From assembly GCA_964538375.1 (NCBI GenBank), contig CAZIFQ010000025.1, positions 1 to 46,820 on the forward strand: a stretch of DNA of 46,820 nucleotides, given 5' to 3'. The notes below the pieces were generated by a model, which was given only the letters and a program-made list of their open reading frames with translations, was not told where the DNA came from and ran no database searches. This document shows positions 17,586 through 27,342 of the stretch, piece after piece (within the stretch, counting starts at the first letter, position 1; each line of letters starts with the position of its first letter). Source of the stretch: JAUUZQ01 sp964538375. GTDB lineage: Bacteria; Bacteroidota; Bacteroidia; Bacteroidales; GCA-2748055. Made by a program: the position numbers and the translations under genes.

Positions 17586-18176
17586 ATGAAAAAAACATAC
17601 AGAATTTTTCCAATCATACTGATGCTGATATGTGGTTTTTCTGTTCAAACCTATGCTCAGAACAGGGCCTTGTTATTGATAGATATTCAGCAATTTTATT
17701 TCCCTGGAGGAGATTTGCCACTGGATAATCCGGAAGCGGCGGCATTAAATGCCGGATTGATATTGGAGCAATTCAGGAAAGATCTTGAATTGGTAATCCA
17801 TGTGAGACACAATTACGAGCCGGGAGGTGACATTCATGAATATGTGTCTCCGATATCGCATGAGCTGATTGTAGGTAAGGACCAGGTAAACGTTTTTTTG
17901 GAAAGCGGGCTGGATGAAACTTTGAAGGAAAACGATGTATCTCGTCTTGTTATTTGTGGTATGCAGACCCATATGTGCATGGAAGCTGCCGCAAGAGCCG
18001 CTAGTGATTTAGGATATGAAGTTACGGTAATAGCTGATGCTTGTGCGACCAGGGCACTTCAATATGGAGAAGCAATTGTTCCTGCAGATCACGTCCATCA
18101 ATCCACGCTGGCTACATTGAAATCATATGCCCGCATCATAACTACAACAGACTACCTGATTGAGGAGAGTAAGTAA
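17586..18176 (+). CDS. Secreted isochorismatase-family cysteine hydrolase
   Basis: A 196-residue isochorismatase-fold hydrolase with a Sec signal peptide (FPIILMLICGFSVQTYAQ). The catalytic triad is complete: Asp33 (LLLIDIQ), Lys98 (IVGKDQVN) and Cys131 (GMQTHMCMEAAARAASDLGY). The family includes nicotinamidases and other amidases that use a Cys nucleophile. Here the signal peptide makes it periplasmic, which is uncommon for the family. It is a single gene, convergent with the PhoD-like gene. Substrate cannot be inferred. Confidence 0.88.
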   Translation: MKKTYRIFPIILMLICGFSVQTYAQNRALLLIDIQQFYFPGGDLPLDNPEAAALNAGLILEQFRKDLELVIHVRHNYEPGGDIHEYVSPISHELIVGKDQVNVFLESGLDETLKENDVSRLVICGMQTHMCMEAAARAASDLGYEVTVIADACATRALQYGEAIVPADHVHQSTLATLKSYARIITTTDYLIEESK

Positions 18177-18209
18177 GACACAGGAGGTAGAATCGAGATC
18201 ATTAAGTTC

Positions 18210-20924
18210 TTAGAATTCTACTTTCACTATTTCTACCCTTTTCCTATAACTTGAATTGACATGTTCAAACACCTGGAACTTATCTGTATCCGGGTCGCCT
18301 ATCTTAATAGTATATATTCCACTGTAGTCGAATACCCCGGGTTGATATGTATTATCATTTACCCTTACAGTATATAAAATCTCCCCGGTGCCTTCATCCG
18401 TAATCTGGAATACAGGATGCTTTAAAAGTCCTGAAACTTCATAATTTGGTAACCAGGAGCGGACAGGCCTTGAGTAATTATCCAGCATATTTATTGTCAG
18501 AGGCCAGCCGGGGAACATGCCATTTTCTATATCAGCGGGATCAGCTTCTCTTTTCCAGCATTCGAAAGTTATTTCACCTTTTTCTTTATTAAATCTAATA
18601 ATACCATATCCAACTGCACGATCGTAGAGTGCAATGGGTTTCTTTCCTGTTTCAACCGGATTGGCTACAGCCCATACTTCCATTCGGTTTCCAAAGCCAT
18701 CAAAGTATTTCCCTGTGTAAGGTGGCATTCCTTCTCTATGCTCGCGACCCGGCTCTGGTGGGAACCATCTCCTTGGCCAGAGGTTTCCGATAGCGGGAAC
18801 ACAAAATGAATATCCAGCATCATTCCATGTATCCACACCCATTTGAATAAGCGAGCCAAGGTGTTGATCTCCCCCAATCATCACAGGGAATCCTTTTCTG
18901 ATGGCTTTAAGTGCCTTGTTCCTTCCGGTTTGAGGCCAACCATTGGAGTCCATATCTTTGGCAAGCCGGTATCTTTCAGGAATCTCACCGGGAGGTAGGG
19001 AAACCAATCCGGGAGTACCTGCATCGGTGATAAAAGTTGATGGATAAGTAGAGAGGTTAGCAAAGATGGTTTGACTGATAGTTGCTTTCATATCTGTCTC
19101 AAACCAATCTGCAGTCCAGTGGTCAATAAATTCCAACTGACGATTGCCAAGAAGCTTAGCTTCCGGATTATCCATATGCCAACCGCTGATATATCTATTT
19201 TGTGCAAATCCATTCACCACCCTGGCATCAGGTAACATCAATGACGGAGCCGATTTAAATTTTCTGTCTTCGAGAATCGCGAAACTTATCCTGCCATAAT
19301 TCAAATCTGTGTAATAGACATTTATATCCTGGTCTACCGGTCTGAGATCGTAAGGGTCGGGGAGGTGACTCGTCTGGGTCGTTTGTATCATATTCACAGT
19401 AGAAGCCCTGAGCTTATAGCCGCCCTGGTCCTGTTGCCAGTGTAAAGTTTTGTTCTTATAGTAAGCAGGGTAAATAGTATCTTCTGGCATAACAGGAGCT
19501 TTTCTTCCTCCTGCACCCCAGATATTGTCATGGTAAACGTCATGGTCGTTGGGAATACTTACTGCCGGAATATTTCGTGTTAGGTCACCCACTGTCCAGA
19601 GAAACAGATACCATTTATAGAGGTAGTCCAGTTCCGTAATTTCCGGAGTGGAAAAATCAGGGAAGGTGGGACTTCCTTCATAAACCTGGTCGCCTGTAAA
19701 AAACAGGATGTCTGGTTGCTGTGCAGCAACGGAATTTACAAACTCGGTGTGGGGGAACCACAAGCGGTCAGGATAACTAAAGTTGGAGTTGGAGATACTG
19801 CCATCAGAATGAGAAATGCCGGCGAAGGCACCAACCACCAATTCTTTTTTTGCCACAGGTTCGGGGGCTATGTTTCCTGTATAGAAGAAAGTTCTTTTTC
19901 TTCCTTTAATGTCATTTACCCTGTAGGTAAGGCGGTAATCCATATCCTTACCGTTATCCCAGTTTTCATTTCGGAATAGTGCTGTGTATGATCCTGTTTG
20001 AATTGTTACAGAATCTCGTAAGGTCCAGGCCCGGGTACTTTTTTCTTTCATCCAAAGTTTTACAAACTGGTCATCTTCTTCCCCGATAGGAGGTAGTTGA
20101 GCACTTAGCTTCAATATGTCCTTGCTCAGGGTATATTGAACTCCCATTATCGGGCCGAAGCGATGAGCAGGATCATTAATAAGTTTTTCCCCGGAAACTT
20201 TTAAGTGGCTGAACCAATAAGCGCATTCCTCCAGATTTTTTTCAATGTGGTTGGCTGCAATAGCAATGTTTCCCATAAGCTTTACGGGTTCTATGTTAGA
20301 GAGGGTGTTTGAAGAGATAATTTCCCTGGTCAATTGATCCACAGCATTGGCAGAGATTGTGTAAAGACTGTCTGCTGCGGGATAAATATCAAACGTAAGT
20401 AAAATACTGTCAGGAATCTCGGATTCCGGCATGCCCGGTAAACTTCCAAAATGCTCTCTTTGACTTGTATTGTCCAGGAAAACTACCTGTCCGTATTCAT
20501 TCACTGCTACTACAATTCCTCCCGTTTTTCCCGGAGCAAGATGAATCAAAGCACTGGCACGGTAATCCAGTTGATCTTCCCCGGCGCCTATTAATATCCC
20601 AGCCCATCCGTCAGCACCCAATCTACTGGCATTGGGATTGAGTCCAATAGAAACTTCAACAGAGACTTCACCAAATTGATCACCAATCTGTTGCGTAAGT
20701 AAGTGAACAGTCCGAAATCCAAGATTTGTATTTATGCACTGAAGCTTGCCCTCTTCTATATGCCAATCCTGAAGCCGGTTAGCCCACATATCCTGGCCCA
20801 CCCAAACCCTGTCGGGCTGTTGGTGCCAATCACTTTCATAAAATTGTTTATCCCTGTTACATGCTACTGAAAAAACCACTAACAGAATAATAGTGAATGC
20901 CGGGATTGTTTTATTTGTTTTCAT
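18210..20924 (-). CDS. PhoD-like metallophosphatase lipoprotein
   Basis: A 904-residue protein starting with a lipoprotein signal (lipobox SVAC, Cys22). The N-terminal 300 residues are beta-rich (concanavalin-like segments) with no clear signature. From about residue 370 to 790 it matches PhoD-type phosphatases/phosphodiesterases: LFFTGDQVYEG (metal-binding Asp), VSIPNDHDVYHDNIWG (Asn-Asp-His-Asp), and PVMIGGDQHLGSL near the C-terminal metal ligands. PhoD enzymes hydrolyse phosphate esters or teichoic-acid-like polymers outside the cytoplasm using Fe/Ca. No pho-regulon neighbour is visible. A beta-sandwich tail of about 100 residues ends the protein. Confidence 0.85.
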   Translation of the reverse strand: MKTNKTIPAFTIILLVVFSVACNRDKQFYESDWHQQPDRVWVGQDMWANRLQDWHIEEGKLQCINTNLGFRTVHLLTQQIGDQFGEVSVEVSIGLNPNASRLGADGWAGILIGAGEDQLDYRASALIHLAPGKTGGIVVAVNEYGQVVFLDNTSQREHFGSLPGMPESEIPDSILLTFDIYPAADSLYTISANAVDQLTREIISSNTLSNIEPVKLMGNIAIAANHIEKNLEECAYWFSHLKVSGEKLINDPAHRFGPIMGVQYTLSKDILKLSAQLPPIGEEDDQFVKLWMKEKSTRAWTLRDSVTIQTGSYTALFRNENWDNGKDMDYRLTYRVNDIKGRKRTFFYTGNIAPEPVAKKELVVGAFAGISHSDGSISNSNFSYPDRLWFPHTEFVNSVAAQQPDILFFTGDQVYEGSPTFPDFSTPEITELDYLYKWYLFLWTVGDLTRNIPAVSIPNDHDVYHDNIWGAGGRKAPVMPEDTIYPAYYKNKTLHWQQDQGGYKLRASTVNMIQTTQTSHLPDPYDLRPVDQDINVYYTDLNYGRISFAILEDRKFKSAPSLMLPDARVVNGFAQNRYISGWHMDNPEAKLLGNRQLEFIDHWTADWFETDMKATISQTIFANLSTYPSTFITDAGTPGLVSLPPGEIPERYRLAKDMDSNGWPQTGRNKALKAIRKGFPVMIGGDQHLGSLIQMGVDTWNDAGYSFCVPAIGNLWPRRWFPPEPGREHREGMPPYTGKYFDGFGNRMEVWAVANPVETGKKPIALYDRAVGYGIIRFNKEKGEITFECWKREADPADIENGMFPGWPLTINMLDNYSRPVRSWLPNYEVSGLLKHPVFQITDEGTGEILYTVRVNDNTYQPGVFDYSGIYTIKIGDPDTDKFQVFEHVNSSYRKRVEIVKVEF

Positions 20925-21136
20925 GGCTCTGGATTTGCTTTGTACAAAAGTACGAAATATTCATTTGTGTATAGGAAACTGTACTAATTCTCTGGATTAT
21001 TTTCTTTCTCATGCTGCCAGGGCCATTTTTGCCACATATTCTTTTGCAGAAGCTTCGCGCTCATTAATCTTACCAGGATCGTAATCTTTTGAAGCTCTTT
21101 TTGCAAAGGCGGGAAACATAACTGACATACCGACCC

Positions 21137-21166
21137 TTTGCCCCATGCAAACAATTATTATCTTTG
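21137..21166 (+). promoter_or_regulatory. Predicted promoter of the tal operon
   Basis: TTTG at 21137-21140 and TATCTTTG at 21159-21166 (exact TAnnTTTG) are separated by 18 nt, close to the Bacteroidota sigma-ABfr arrangement. Transcription would start near 21173, leaving a leader of about 28 nt before the transaldolase ATG. Confidence 0.5.
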
Positions 21167-21200
21167 ATACTTCTAAACGCACTATACTAAGCATTGAATA

Positions 21201-22157
21201 ATGAATTTTTTAGAACAACTCAAGCGACACACCCAGGTAGTAGCCGATACAGGTGATTTTCAGACAATGAAAAGATTTAAACCTATTGATGCAACAACCA
21301 ACCCTTCATTAATTTATGCAGCTACACAGAAGTCTGAATATAAAGATATTCTGTACAGGGCTTTGGAATATGGACGAAAGAGCGGAGCAAACAGCAGTGA
21401 GAAATTAGCTGAGACCCTGGATATGCTTGCCGTTCTTTTTGGAGTTGAGATCTTAAATATTGTGCCCCGGAGGGTATCTACGGAAGTTGATGCACGCTTG
21501 TCATTCGATAAGGAAGGAAGTATTGAGAAAGCAAGAAAATTGATTGGATTATATGAGGATAATGGCATATCGCGTGAGAAGATTCTTGTCAAACTAGCTT
21601 CAACATGGGAAGGCATAAAGGCCGCTGAGGAGCTTGATAAGGAGGGGATTCACTGCAATCTGACCCTTCTGTTCAGCTTTGCGCAGGCAGTAGCTTGCGC
21701 TGAAGCGGGTGTTCAGTTGATATCACCTTTTGTTGGAAGAATATACGACTGGCATAAAAAGGAACGTGGAGTAGAGTATATTCCAGGAGCTGAAGATCCC
21801 GGAGTTTATTCAGTGCAGAAAATTTTCCATTATTATAAGAAATTCGGATATGAAACTGAGGTGATGGGAGCTTCATTCAGGAATACTGGGGAGATCATTG
21901 AGTTAGCCGGGTGCGATCTTCTGACCATATCGCCAAAATTGTTGGGAGAATTAGAGAGTATGGACGGTGAATTGAAAGTTCGACTCGATGCAGCAGCATC
22001 AATGAGCATGGATCTTCAAAAGATTCATCTTGAACAAAAGGACTTTCTCTGGCTTCATAATGAAGATGCTATGGGAGTTGAGAAACTGGCAGAAGGCATT
22101 CGAAAGTTCACTGTTGACCTGGTTAAACTGGAAGAGTTGATCGCCAAAGAGATATAG
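21201..22157 (+). CDS. tal: Transaldolase
   Basis: A 318-residue class 1 (TalB-like) transaldolase. Conserved residues include Asp16 (ADTGDF), the PIDATTNPSLI segment, Glu95 (VSTEVDARLS) and the Schiff-base Lys131 (KILVKLASTWEGI), each one residue off the E. coli numbering, plus LISPFVGRIYDW. It transfers dihydroxyacetone units between sugar phosphates in the non-oxidative pentose phosphate pathway. It is the first gene of a four-gene operon; the SIS gene follows after 20 nt. Confidence 0.96.
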   Translation: MNFLEQLKRHTQVVADTGDFQTMKRFKPIDATTNPSLIYAATQKSEYKDILYRALEYGRKSGANSSEKLAETLDMLAVLFGVEILNIVPRRVSTEVDARLSFDKEGSIEKARKLIGLYEDNGISREKILVKLASTWEGIKAAEELDKEGIHCNLTLLFSFAQAVACAEAGVQLISPFVGRIYDWHKKERGVEYIPGAEDPGVYSVQKIFHYYKKFGYETEVMGASFRNTGEIIELAGCDLLTISPKLLGELESMDGELKVRLDAAASMSMDLQKIHLEQKDFLWLHNEDAMGVEKLAEGIRKFTVDLVKLEELIAKEI

Positions 22158-22177
22158 ATTGAAATAGTAATTGTAGT

Positions 22178-22783
22178 ATGACAAATGATATAAAAGCAAT
22201 ATTTAACTCTGAAGCAGAAGCAATTTCTAAAATCCCGCTTAGCGCTGAATATGAAAAGATTGTTGACCTTCTGTATACACATGTTCAGAAGAAAGGTGGT
22301 AAAATAATTGTAAGTGGCATGGGAAAAGCCGGACAGGTAGCTAACAACATTGCAACCACATTTAGCTCTACCGGATCTCCTGCTATATTTTTGCATCCCA
22401 GTGAAGCTCAGCATGGTGATTTGGGTGTGATAAGGGAAAATGATGTATTGATTGTTCTGTCGAATTCAGGAAGAACAAGGGAGATACTGGAGTTGGTTAA
22501 TCTGACTCACCTCTTGCACCAAAAAATTCCCGTAGTATTGATCACAGGGAATCCGAAGAGCGATTTGCCTAAGATGGCAGATCATACCATTTTCACAGGC
22601 AGCCCAAAAGAAGTCTGTCCGCTGGGACTTACACCAACAACATCAACTACAGTAATGACCGTTATTGGAGATGCTCTTACCGTTCTGATGATGAAGAGAA
22701 TTGACTTTACTGCTGCTGATTATGCAAAAAGGCACCATGGTGGTTACCTTGGTGAGAAATCAAGAAATTCAGGTAAGAAATGA
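22178..22783 (+). CDS. KpsF/GutQ-like SIS-domain sugar-phosphate isomerase without CBS domains
   Basis: A 201-residue single-domain SIS protein. GGKIIVSGMGKAGQVANN, FLHPSEAQHGDLGVI, VLSNSGRTREI, EVCPLGLTPTTSTT and the C-terminal KRHHGGYLGEK match the catalytic SIS domain of arabinose-5-phosphate isomerases (KdsD/KpsF/GutQ). The CBS pair usual in enterics is absent, as in short Bacteroides homologues. A5P isomerase converts ribulose-5-phosphate to arabinose-5-phosphate for KDO synthesis. In this operon another sugar phosphate is possible. The stop overlaps the next start by 4 nt (ATGA). Confidence 0.85.
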   Translation: MTNDIKAIFNSEAEAISKIPLSAEYEKIVDLLYTHVQKKGGKIIVSGMGKAGQVANNIATTFSSTGSPAIFLHPSEAQHGDLGVIRENDVLIVLSNSGRTREILELVNLTHLLHQKIPVVLITGNPKSDLPKMADHTIFTGSPKEVCPLGLTPTTSTTVMTVIGDALTVLMMKRIDFTAADYAKRHHGGYLGEKSRNSGKK

Positions 22784-23322
22784 GAATTTTGACTGAGCAT
22801 ACTACTGGATTAGTAATTGATATCCAGGAAAGATTGTTTCCTCATATTAACGAGCACAAAGTCTTGCTTAGGAATGTAGAAATTCTTCTTGAGGGCTTGA
22901 GAATTTTGGAGATTCCTATATTGGTAACTGAACAATATAGAAAGGGTCTTGGGACAACGATTGCACCGGTAGTTGAAAAACTCCTGAAGTTTGATCCATT
23001 GGAGAAGATGACATTTTCTTGTTGTGATGACAGCGTTTTTTTGAGTGAGCTTAAAGCAATTAAAAGGAAGAATGTTATCATTTGTGGAATCGAGAGTCAC
23101 GTCTGTGTTTTGCAGACGACCATTGATCTCATGAAGAAAGGATACCGTCCTGTTGTAATTGAGGACTGTGTGTCATCAAGAAAGCCAAATGATAAAACGA
23201 TTGCCATTGAAAGGATGAGAAGGGAGGGAGCTATCATATCTACCTATGAATCAATTCTTTTTGAATTAGCAAGAGTCTCAGGTAATGAAAACTTTAAGTC
23301 CATATCGAAATTAGTGAAATGA
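22780..23322 (+). CDS. Isochorismatase-family cysteine hydrolase
   Basis: A 180-residue cytoplasmic hydrolase of the isochorismatase fold. Triad: Asp14 (LVIDIQERL), Lys76 (LEKMTFSC) and Cys109 (CGIESHVCVLQTT). The pattern resembles YcaC/ISOC1-type members, which have no firmly known substrate. It overlaps both neighbours by 4 nt, so translational coupling with the SIS isomerase and the PfkB kinase is likely. Its place among sugar-phosphate enzymes is unusual and hints at an amide or ester linked to the same pathway. Confidence 0.88.
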   Translation: MRILTEHTTGLVIDIQERLFPHINEHKVLLRNVEILLEGLRILEIPILVTEQYRKGLGTTIAPVVEKLLKFDPLEKMTFSCCDDSVFLSELKAIKRKNVIICGIESHVCVLQTTIDLMKKGYRPVVIEDCVSSRKPNDKTIAIERMRREGAIISTYESILFELARVSGNENFKSISKLVK

Positions 23323-24248
23323 GCGTTCCAAGAATATATGCAGTTGGCGAAACTGTATTTGACATTATCTTTAAAAATTATCAGCCGCAAGCAGCGAAAC
23401 CTGGAGGATCTGCTTTTAATGCAATGATCTCCCTGGGTAGATTGGGAATCCCCGGAGAATTTATCAGCGAGGTAGGAAATGATAGAATCGGTAATTATAT
23501 CAAGCATTTTCTAAGTGAAAATGGAGTTGGGAATGAATATGTAATCATGTTCGAGGATGGAAAGTCTGCTCTCTCCCTGGCTTTTCTGAATGAAGCTTTG
23601 GATGCAGAATATGATTTTTATAAAGATTATCCTAAACAACGACTGAATAAGGAGATACCCACATTTACAGAATCAGACTATTTGCTATTTGGCTCATTCT
23701 ACGGATTGAATCTCTCTTTGAGACCCCAGATAAAGAGCATGTTAAGTGCAGCCAATGCTAATAATTCATTGGTCTACTATGATCCAAACTTCAGATCTAC
23801 TCACCTGGATGACCTGGAACAGCTAATAGACATTATTGAAGAGAATTTCTCAGCTTCAACCCTTATAAGAGCATCAGATGAGGATATGAGAAATATTTAT
23901 GGTGTAAATGATTTTGAAGCAGCAAGCAAAAAAATCTTATCATTTTGTGACTATTTTGTGTACACAGCAAACTCTCATGGAATATACCTTGCTACCCCGA
24001 AGTTTCAGCTTCATGTTAAGGTTGACCATATTGAACCTGTTAGTACCATTGGGGCAGGAGATACTTTCAATGCAGGTATATTGTATGGTTTTTATAAGTT
24101 AGGCGTTACAGGAAAGACTATAAGTGACTTAACAGAGCATAAATGGAAGGAGATTTTGCAAACTGCAGCGCTCTTCTCAAAGGAAGTATGTTTGAGTTAC
24201 GATAATTACATCCCCAGTAAGTTTGCTGATAAATTCATCAACTCCTGA
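23319..24248 (+). CDS. PfkB-family carbohydrate kinase
   Basis: A 309-residue ribokinase-like kinase. The N-terminal PGGSAFNAMISLGRLG motif and the C-terminal ATP/catalytic motif STIGAGDTFNAGI (Asp248 as base) are both present. The family phosphorylates sugars, sugar phosphates or nucleosides. Sequence resemblance to fructokinase-type members is general and the substrate is open. It is the last gene of the tal operon, starting in a 4-nt overlap with the upstream gene. Confidence 0.9.
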   Translation: MSVPRIYAVGETVFDIIFKNYQPQAAKPGGSAFNAMISLGRLGIPGEFISEVGNDRIGNYIKHFLSENGVGNEYVIMFEDGKSALSLAFLNEALDAEYDFYKDYPKQRLNKEIPTFTESDYLLFGSFYGLNLSLRPQIKSMLSAANANNSLVYYDPNFRSTHLDDLEQLIDIIEENFSASTLIRASDEDMRNIYGVNDFEAASKKILSFCDYFVYTANSHGIYLATPKFQLHVKVDHIEPVSTIGAGDTFNAGILYGFYKLGVTGKTISDLTEHKWKEILQTAALFSKEVCLSYDNYIPSKFADKFINS

Positions 24249-24294
24249 ACGCTCCGCATTAAATAGTGCTGCTTCAATCATTTATTTTTACCTT

Positions 24295-24849
24295 TTACTT
24301 TTCATCTTTTTCTTTTTTACTTAGTATCTGTAGTTTCTCAGTTGTCTTGCTCTTATCCAGCATTATTCCCTTATTGAAATCATTGTGGTAGAACTGGACT
24401 ATGTTTACCTGATCTTCAAAGCTGTCAGTGAGTATCTTTTGTGTGACAGTTAGTTCTTTGGGACTTCCCGTGAATTTCCCTTCAAAATAGCACCAGACAG
24501 CATCTGATTCCTGTTCTTTGCCGAGGAAGGAGCATTTGATCTTAATACCGTTCAGCTGCAAGGAAAACCTTTGCAAGACATAATCTTCTATCCATTTATC
24601 GGCATCCTCATGCTCCAACTCTGTGGCGATTTGCGGATTTACACCCTGAATTTGAGATATAGCCCTGTCGAGATCATCTGGAAATATCCGCATACTAATC
24701 TCAATTGTGTTATTTTCATCATTGAGCCGTATTTCAGTGATGCTCACATAGAATTTGTGACTAATAAATGATGAAGACAGCAGGAGCAAGACGATCAGAA
24801 GTGTTGGAAATGTATATTTCGCCAAAGTTTTGGATATCTTTTCTTTCAA
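24295..24849 (-). CDS. DUF6702-like periplasmic or membrane-anchored protein
   Basis: A 184-residue protein with one N-terminal hydrophobic segment (FPTLLIVLLLLSSSF) followed by SHKFYVSITEIRLNDENNTIEISMRIF, the hallmark start of the DUF6702 family of Bacteroidota. Function unknown. It lies divergently beside the M1 peptidase gene; a genomic pairing of this family with M1 peptidases is, from memory, common in the phylum. The C-terminus is highly charged (KKEKDEK). Confidence 0.7.
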   Translation of the reverse strand: MKEKISKTLAKYTFPTLLIVLLLLSSSFISHKFYVSITEIRLNDENNTIEISMRIFPDDLDRAISQIQGVNPQIATELEHEDADKWIEDYVLQRFSLQLNGIKIKCSFLGKEQESDAVWCYFEGKFTGSPKELTVTQKILTDSFEDQVNIVQFYHNDFNKGIMLDKSKTTEKLQILSKKEKDEK

Positions 24850-24943
24850 TTTAGTTATTTTAGTAAATCAAGCATTAAAATAACAAATCTAAAACATTCC
24901 CCCAATAATCAATATAAGGATTAGCGTGTTATGTGTAATGTAT

Positions 24944-24951
24944 TAAATTTG
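24944..24951 (+). promoter_or_regulatory. Candidate -7 element for the M1 peptidase gene
   Basis: TAAATTTG is an exact TAnnTTTG match 21 nt before the ATG at 24973. The -33 TTG is not evident. Confidence 0.45.
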
Positions 24952-24972
24952 TAGTTGCTAAACCAATTCATA

Positions 24973-27276
24973 ATGAAAAAAGTAGTTCTGTTTTTTCTAG
25001 CATCATTTATCCTGACCAATCTTAGTGCACAGGAAGATTTTGTTCCATCAAAAAATAAATTTCGTCAGCTGCGTAACGATCTGGCAACACCCAATGTGTA
25101 CCGGAATGCTGCGGGAGCTCCGGGTCATGAATACTGGCAACAGCGGGCAGACTATAAGATAGGCATTGAATTAGACGATGAAAAACAGCAGATTCATGGT
25201 TCTGAAACAGTAACATATTATAATAATTCACCTGATGAACTGAGTTATCTATGGGTGCAACTCGATCAAAATCAGCAGCAAAAGAATAGTTTGACATCTA
25301 AATCTTCACCTTCGTCCATGAGAGAAAGAATTCCTGCTTCTTCCCTAAATCGGATCGAAAGAAGTTTTGAAGGAGGGTTTAACTTGCTTGAGGTCAAGGA
25401 TGCCAAAGGTGTACCCTTGGCTCATACCATCAATTATACTATGATGCGCATAGATTTACCTCAGCCGCTGAAGCCGGGAAAAACATTTAAGTTCAGCGTA
25501 AAGTGGTGGTATAATATTAACGATAGAATGAAAGATGGGGGAGGTCGTTCCGGAATGGAATATTTTGAAGATGATGATAACTATGTCTATACAATAGCTC
25601 AATTCTATCCAAGAATGGCCGTATACAACGAGGTGGAAGGATGGCAAAACAAGCAATTCCTGGGAAGAAGTGAATTTGCCCTTACTTTTGGAAATTATGA
25701 TGTGAAGATTACTGTTCCTGAAGACCATGTTGTTGGAGCAACTGGGGTATTGATGAATGAAAGCGAAGTACTTACAGCAGAGGAAATTAACAATTTAAAG
25801 AAAGCCGGAAAATCATATGATAAACCAGTAATTATTGTAAGCGAAGATGAAGCAATTGAGGCGATGAAGAGCAAGAAAAAAGGATTAAAAACCTGGAGCT
25901 TTCATGCTGAGAATGTGAGGGATTTTGCCTTTTCAAGCTCCCGGAGATTTATTTGGGATGCAATGGCTGTTAAAATTGGTGACAAATTCTCCATGGCTAT
26001 GTCTTTGTATCCTCCTGAAGGAAATCCTTTATGGGAAAAGTATTCAACCAGGGTTGTTGCACATACACTGAAAGTTTACTCAAAACATACTTTCGATTAT
26101 CCCTACCCGGTAGCTTATTCAGTTCATACAAAGTGGATAGGAATGGAGTATCCAATGATGGCTTTTAACGGGGGAAGGCCTGAGTCAGATGGAACCTATT
26201 CAGAAAGAACAAAATGGAGTATGATTGGAGTAGTCATTCATGAGGTGGGACATAATTTCTTCCCAATGATTGTCAATTCCGATGAGAGACAATGGACATG
26301 GATGGATGAGGGATTAAATACATTCTTACAGGGACTTGCGGAGCGTGAGTGGGATCACAACCACCCTTCTCCAACGGGTAGACCTGCGGATATAGTAAAT
26401 TACATGTCTGGCGATCAGTCGAATATTGCTCCGATTATGATAAATGGTGATCTGACGATGCAATTTAATGCCAATGCTTACAGAAAACCGGCAACCGGTT
26501 TGATTATTCTCAGAGAGACTATAATGGGAAGAGCGTTGTTTGATTTTGCATTTAAGCAATATGCACAGAGATGGAAATTTAAACACCCAACACCGGATGA
26601 TTTTTTCAGGACCATGGAAGATGCTTCAGCTGTTGATCTGGATTGGTACTGGCGTGGTTGGTTCTATGGTATCGATCGTGTTGATATCTCTATAGAAGAC
26701 GTAGATGTTTATTCTATTAAATCCGGGAATCCCGTTGATGAAAAGAATTTTTCAATAATAGCTGCCGAGGAAGAGTCGGAGGAATTGACCGTACAAAGAA
26801 ATCGCAAAGCATTCAAATCTGTTGTTGAGAAAGATGAAACGATGAGGGATTTTTACGATAGCTACGACGAAAATGTTGTTACTCCTGATGACCAGGAACA
26901 TTTTGAGAAGTATCTTTCAAATTTGGATCAAAAGGAGCTGGAATTTATTAATGCAAAGAAGTATTATGTTCAAATAGACTTCAAGAATATTGGAGGAATG
27001 GTAATGCCTTTGATTGTCCAGCTAAATTTTAAAGATGGGACTTCTGAAATACAAAGGGTGCCTGCCGAAATTTGGTCCAGGGATAATGTTGATACCAGGA
27101 AAGTATTTATCATAGATAAGGAACTTGCATCAGTTATGCTCGATCCTTTCCTGGAAACAGCTGACTGTGATATGGGTAATAACAACTGGCCAAGAAAGGT
27201 ATCCCAAAGCAGGTTTGAGCTGTACAAATACGGAAACAGGGGAAGAAGTTCGGCTAATCCTATGCAGAATCAGTAA
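24973..27276 (+). CDS. M1-family metallopeptidase (secreted)
   Basis: A 767-residue peptidase from the ATG at 24973, with a Sec signal peptide (KKVVLFFLASFILTNLSAQ). The gluzincin zinc site is HEVGH (residues 423-427) with the third ligand Glu446 in DEGLN, 19 residues after the second His, as in M1 aminopeptidases. The exopeptidase motif is present as GMEYPMM rather than GxMEN. The C-terminal 200 residues are typical of Bacteroidota M1 paralogues (WYWRGWFYGIDRVDISIEDV). It likely releases N-terminal residues from peptides in the periplasm. Confidence 0.93.
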   Translation: MKKVVLFFLASFILTNLSAQEDFVPSKNKFRQLRNDLATPNVYRNAAGAPGHEYWQQRADYKIGIELDDEKQQIHGSETVTYYNNSPDELSYLWVQLDQNQQQKNSLTSKSSPSSMRERIPASSLNRIERSFEGGFNLLEVKDAKGVPLAHTINYTMMRIDLPQPLKPGKTFKFSVKWWYNINDRMKDGGGRSGMEYFEDDDNYVYTIAQFYPRMAVYNEVEGWQNKQFLGRSEFALTFGNYDVKITVPEDHVVGATGVLMNESEVLTAEEINNLKKAGKSYDKPVIIVSEDEAIEAMKSKKKGLKTWSFHAENVRDFAFSSSRRFIWDAMAVKIGDKFSMAMSLYPPEGNPLWEKYSTRVVAHTLKVYSKHTFDYPYPVAYSVHTKWIGMEYPMMAFNGGRPESDGTYSERTKWSMIGVVIHEVGHNFFPMIVNSDERQWTWMDEGLNTFLQGLAEREWDHNHPSPTGRPADIVNYMSGDQSNIAPIMINGDLTMQFNANAYRKPATGLIILRETIMGRALFDFAFKQYAQRWKFKHPTPDDFFRTMEDASAVDLDWYWRGWFYGIDRVDISIEDVDVYSIKSGNPVDEKNFSIIAAEEESEELTVQRNRKAFKSVVEKDETMRDFYDSYDENVVTPDDQEHFEKYLSNLDQKELEFINAKKYYVQIDFKNIGGMVMPLIVQLNFKDGTSEIQRVPAEIWSRDNVDTRKVFIIDKELASVMLDPFLETADCDMGNNNWPRKVSQSRFELYKYGNRGRSSANPMQNQ

Positions 27277-27342
27277 ACACGGTTCATCTATGAATAAATT
27301 TCCGCTAGATTCTATGCGCTTGTAGTATTGACTTGAAATTAT

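Noticed and set aside
21009..21194. Minus-strand open frame of 61 codons upstream of tal
   Set aside because: It has no recognisable domain and overlaps the predicted tal promoter; a real small gene cannot be excluded but is not supported.
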